Positions 61,784 through 64,000 of a stretch of 64,000 nt of DNA are shown in pieces. Each line of letters starts with the position of its first letter. The first letter of the stretch is position 1. Made by a program: the position numbers and the translations under genes. Below the pieces are notes generated by a model, which ran no database searches, had not been told where the DNA came from, and worked only from the letters and a program-made list of their open reading frames with translations. This stretch comes from an uncultured Eubacteriales bacterium (GTDB taxonomy: Bacteria > Bacillota > Clostridia > Oscillospirales > Acutalibacteraceae), in the NCBI GenBank assembly GCA_900317025.1, contig ONFG01000002.1, forward strand, positions 1-64,000. Reading direction: 5' to 3'.

Positions 61784-61864
61784 AACTTCCTGCAGGGTGC
61801 GGCCTGCCGGTGGCAGACGGTGTCGAAGACAACAGCACCGACAGAGGCGGCAGCCGAGATCCGC
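61784..61864. repeat. 81-bp structured dispersed repeat, copy 2
   Basis: It matches copy 1 at 39604-39684 at 75 of 81 positions. The outer GGTGC/GCACC pairing and the inner hairpins are kept. It sits 10 bp after the MITE-like copy and about 20 bp before the rsmH promoter. Confidence 0.75.
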
Positions 61865-61884
61865 CGCCTGCCGCGAACTAATAG

Positions 61885-61913
61885 TTGCTTTTTTTGTCGT
61901 AATGAGGTATAAT
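61885..61913 (+). promoter_or_regulatory. Promoter of the rsmH cluster
   Basis: TTGCTT (61885-61890) and TATAAT (61908-61913) have a 17-bp spacer. Confidence 0.75.
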
Positions 61914-61981
61914 ATAGATAATTAGGGGTACTTTCCCAAAAGCTTGTTTGAAGGATGTGCCGCGGAAGCGGCTGAGTGTAT

Positions 61982-62953
61982 ATGGATACTATTGAAAACA
62001 CCGAAAACCGAACAATTGAATTTGCTCATACGTCGGTGATGCTTAAAGAGGCGGTCGACGGGCTTGACGTCAGACCAGGCGGCGTTTACGTCGACGGTAC
62101 GGCGGGCGGCGGCGGTCATTCCTTTGAGATCGCGTCGCGCCTTGGCGGCACCGGGCGGCTCATCTGCATCGATCAGGACCCCGACGCTATCAAGGCGGCG
62201 ACAAAACGCCTTGAGCGCTTCGACAATGTAACGATCGTGCGGTCGAATTTCAGCAATATCAAGGGCGTTTTGATGAACCTCGGCGTTTTTAAGGCCGACG
62301 GCGTGCTGCTTGACCTCGGCGTTTCGTCGTGGCAGCTCGACGCCCCGCAGAGAGGTTTTTCTTACCACTACGACGCCCCGCTCGATATGCGTATGAGTCA
62401 GGACGGAACGAGCGCCTACGATATCGTAAACAGTGCCGCTCCCGGTGAGCTTGTGCGGATTCTCTCGCTCTACGGCGAGGAAAAGTTCGCGAAGAATATC
62501 GTCCGTGGTATCGTCCGGGCAAGAGATGAGAAGCCCATCGAGACGACATTCGAACTTGCCAATATCGTCAAAGAGGCGTATCCAGCCAAGGCAAGGCAGA
62601 AGGGGCACCCCGCAAGAAAGACGTTTCAGGCGATAAGAATCGCCGTAAACCGTGAGCTTGACGTTCTTGAAGACGGTCTTCAGGGCGCATTTGATGTGCT
62701 CAACGCCGACGGCAGGCTTTCCGTCATAACCTTCCATTCGCTCGAAGACAGGATTGTCAAGCGCAAAATGGCAGATTGGTGTACGGGCTGCACCTGCCCT
62801 CCCGATTTCCCCGTCTGCGTCTGCGGCAACAAGCCGAAGGCGGAGCTTGTCAACCGCAAGCCTATAATCCCGGGTGAGGCGGAGCTGGAGGCGAACAACA
62901 GAGCCAGAAGCGCAAAGCTTCGCGTTTGCCGCAAGCTTCCGGCTGATGAGTGA
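61982..62953 (+). CDS. rsmH: 16S rRNA (cytosine-1402-N4)-methyltransferase
   Basis: The 323-aa SAM enzyme methylates C1402 of 16S rRNA. It has the SAM loop VDGTAGGGGHSFEI (about 34-47), the LLDLGVSSWQLD motif, and the family-specific CTGCTCPPDFPVCVCG near the C-terminus. The start at 61982 is preferred to a GTG at 61976, but the ribosome binding site is weak. It opens the division cluster; mraZ, which usually precedes it, is absent here. Confidence 0.96.
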   Translation: MDTIENTENRTIEFAHTSVMLKEAVDGLDVRPGGVYVDGTAGGGGHSFEIASRLGGTGRLICIDQDPDAIKAATKRLERFDNVTIVRSNFSNIKGVLMNLGVFKADGVLLDLGVSSWQLDAPQRGFSYHYDAPLDMRMSQDGTSAYDIVNSAAPGELVRILSLYGEEKFAKNIVRGIVRARDEKPIETTFELANIVKEAYPAKARQKGHPARKTFQAIRIAVNRELDVLEDGLQGAFDVLNADGRLSVITFHSLEDRIVKRKMADWCTGCTCPPDFPVCVCGNKPKAELVNRKPIIPGEAELEANNRARSAKLRVCRKLPADE

Positions 62954-62977
62954 TACCGGCGGTTTTTGCCCGGTATC
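62952..62977 (+). terminator. Hairpin after rsmH
   Basis: The stem GATACCGG/CCGGTATC has a 10-nt loop. There is no T-tract, so termination is partial at best. A fresh promoter follows. Confidence 0.5.
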
Positions 62978-63065
62978 ATGCAAAAATGCTTGATTTGTAA
63001 TCCCGTTTGTGCAATATGCAATAAAAACGAACATACATTTCGGCCAAGTTGTAATAAAATAATGT

Positions 63066-63094
63066 TTGGAAAAGTTACGATTTTGTAGTATAAT
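63066..63094 (+). promoter_or_regulatory. Promoter of the ftsL-like gene
   Basis: TTGGAA (63066-63071) and TATAAT (63089-63094) have a 17-bp spacer. Confidence 0.75.
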
Positions 63095-63160
63095 ATATCC
63101 AAGGGGTTTGTTGTTTACAAAACTCAGGTCCTTTTCCGTGTGTATGAATGAGGTGATCCA

Positions 63161-63667
63161 ATGGCATACATCGACGAGAATTCGGCTTATGATCTTTCTC
63201 TTTTTGAGGAACCGGAAGAGCTGGAGCTTGATGAAGCCAAATCACAAGAGAATATAGTCTACGACCTTAACAAAGAGCGCAGACAGAGAAGATGGGCAAA
63301 CCTCAATCCGCTTGAGGCGCTGGGTACAGCAGCAGTGTCCGTAATGGTGATCTTCGCGGTAGCGGCGATCATCCACGGTCAGGCGCAGCTTACGGAGCTT
63401 AACCATCAGATCACGAGCGCGCAGAGTACTTTGACGGAGCTTTCCAGCACCTATACTCAGGTGCAGATGGCGGTCGAGAACAAGCTCGGTCCGTCGGTCG
63501 TTGAGGAGTACGCTAAGAACGAGCTTGGCATGACGAAGACCGACAGCAGCCGCAAGGAGTTCATCAGCTTCTCTGAGGGCGACAAGGCGGTCGTTGCGGA
63601 CGCCGGTGAAAAGGGCGTTTTCGAGCGTCTTTACGATGCCTTCATGGAGGTATGGAGCGCCGACTGA
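63161..63667 (+). CDS. FtsL-like cell division protein
   Basis: The 168-aa protein has a cytoplasmic N-terminus of about 55 residues, one TM at about 58-75 (TAAVSVMVIFAVAAIIHG) and an extracytoplasmic coiled coil (LTELNHQITSAQSTLTELSS), followed by a VVEEYAKNELGMT segment typical of FtsL/DivIC proteins. The position between rsmH and a class B PBP is the usual FtsL site. GAGGTG precedes the ATG. The sequence itself is divergent, as is usual for FtsL. Confidence 0.8.
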   Translation: MAYIDENSAYDLSLFEEPEELELDEAKSQENIVYDLNKERRQRRWANLNPLEALGTAAVSVMVIFAVAAIIHGQAQLTELNHQITSAQSTLTELSSTYTQVQMAVENKLGPSVVEEYAKNELGMTKTDSSRKEFISFSEGDKAVVADAGEKGVFERLYDAFMEVWSAD

Positions 63668-63709
63668 CCGGCATAATTTCTCATGTGAGGGTATATACAT
63701 TATCATAAC

Positions 63710-63747
63710 AGCAGTTTGATGAGGGTGGGGCGGTCGCTGTTCCACCC
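63710..63747 (+). other. Hairpin in the ftsL-PBP spacer
   Basis: The 168-bp spacer includes GGGTGG pairing with CCACCC (63724-63748), a weak stem without T-tract. I see no other clear signal there. Confidence 0.35.
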
Positions 63748-63835
63748 CCTTACTATATATAGATACGGCAGCGTTTGCGGTCATGCCGTTATTCTTTATT
63801 GTGATTTATTACGTCAGAACGAAAGGAGTTTACTG

Positions 63836-64000
63836 ATGGGTGACAATGTTCTCTCAAGCATCAGAAAAAGATCTAAAATACTACTGGCGCTCATTCTGAT
63901 GCTCGGCTTCGGGTCGGTAATATCCAGGCTTTTTTACCTGCAGCTCGTGCAGGGCAAGGAGCTTTCCGATCTCGCCGTCGATCAGCAGATGAGCGATACG
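63836..64000 (+). CDS. Class B penicillin-binding protein, N-terminus (cut by window end)
   Basis: The 55 visible residues have a short cytoplasmic part, one TM (LLALILMLGFGSVISRLFYL) and the LVQGKELSDLAVDQQ stretch that opens the dimerisation domain of PBP2/FtsI/SpoVD proteins. AAAGGAG precedes the ATG at 63836. The position after rsmH and ftsL suits a FtsI/SpoVD septal transpeptidase. The catalytic domain is outside the window. Confidence 0.82.
   Translation, partial: MGDNVLSSIRKRSKILLALILMLGFGSVISRLFYLQLVQGKELSDLAVDQQMSDT

Overview
The window reads as chromosome of an anaerobic, Gram-positive, spore-forming Clostridia member, most likely a Ruminococcus-like Oscillospiraceae/Ruminococcaceae species. 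The evidence is a spoIIAA-spoIIAB-sigF operon, type I dockerin modules on three secreted proteins, a T-box leader on alaS, strong AAGGAGG ribosome binding sites, near-consensus TTGACA-17-TATAAT promoters, and G/C-rich third codon positions. It is mostly core genome. I see no prophage, transposase, CRISPR array or rRNA. The only mobile-looking DNA is a pair of MITE-like repeats and a pair of 81-bp structured repeats.

Layout. 1-8.1 kb: the C-terminus of a 16-aa repeat protein, a two-TM protein with a Gly/Phe/Asp-rich tail, a YfhO-like membrane protein, an M20 dipeptidase, a DUF975-like membrane protein and an ExoA-like glycosyltransferase. 8.2-17.2 kb: gltX, glnS, a small membrane ORF coupled to an alpha/beta hydrolase, a divergent SseB-domain protein, and T-box-controlled alaS. 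17.2-21.0 kb: the spoIIA operon (minus) and a divergent sugar transferase plus O-antigen polymerase-like pair. 21.0-24.4 kb: Lrp regulator coupled to an aminotransferase, a MITE-like repeat, padR with a long structured leader, and mntP. 24.5-28.5 kb: tRNA-Val(UAC) and pgk-tpiA-gpmI.

28.5-44 kb is the cell-surface part: a small dockerin protein, an FkbM methyltransferase, a BofC-like protein, a class A PBP, a flavodoxin, a DUF4353-like beta-helix lipoprotein behind four helically phased TTTAAG repeats, a dockerin amidase, upp, and a 1387-aa Ig-like/dockerin protein. 44-48 kb holds an LCP ligase, a small protein with an NrdD-tail-like motif, a PAP2 phosphatase, a 53-aa membrane protein and a TipA-type MerR regulator with a 19-bp-spacer promoter. 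48-51 kb is a complete preQ1 operon (queD-queE-folE-queC-queF) behind a preQ1-I riboswitch. 51-60 kb carries thrC, a metallophosphoesterase, and tig-clpP-clpX-lon-engB. 60-64 kb has a substrate-binding lipoprotein fused to a peptidoglycan-binding domain, two repeats, and the start of the division cluster (rsmH, ftsL-like, a class B PBP cut by the window end).

The most interesting items not explained by standard annotation are: the padR leader, which can form two mutually exclusive helices; the TTTAAG operator array; the 81-bp repeat with a three-way-junction-like fold found twice; the MITE-like pair; the beta-barrel plus SseB fusion; the binding-protein plus peptidoglycan-binding fusion; and the standalone NrdD-tail-like small protein. 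All functional calls are from reading the sequence and family knowledge; no database search was run.
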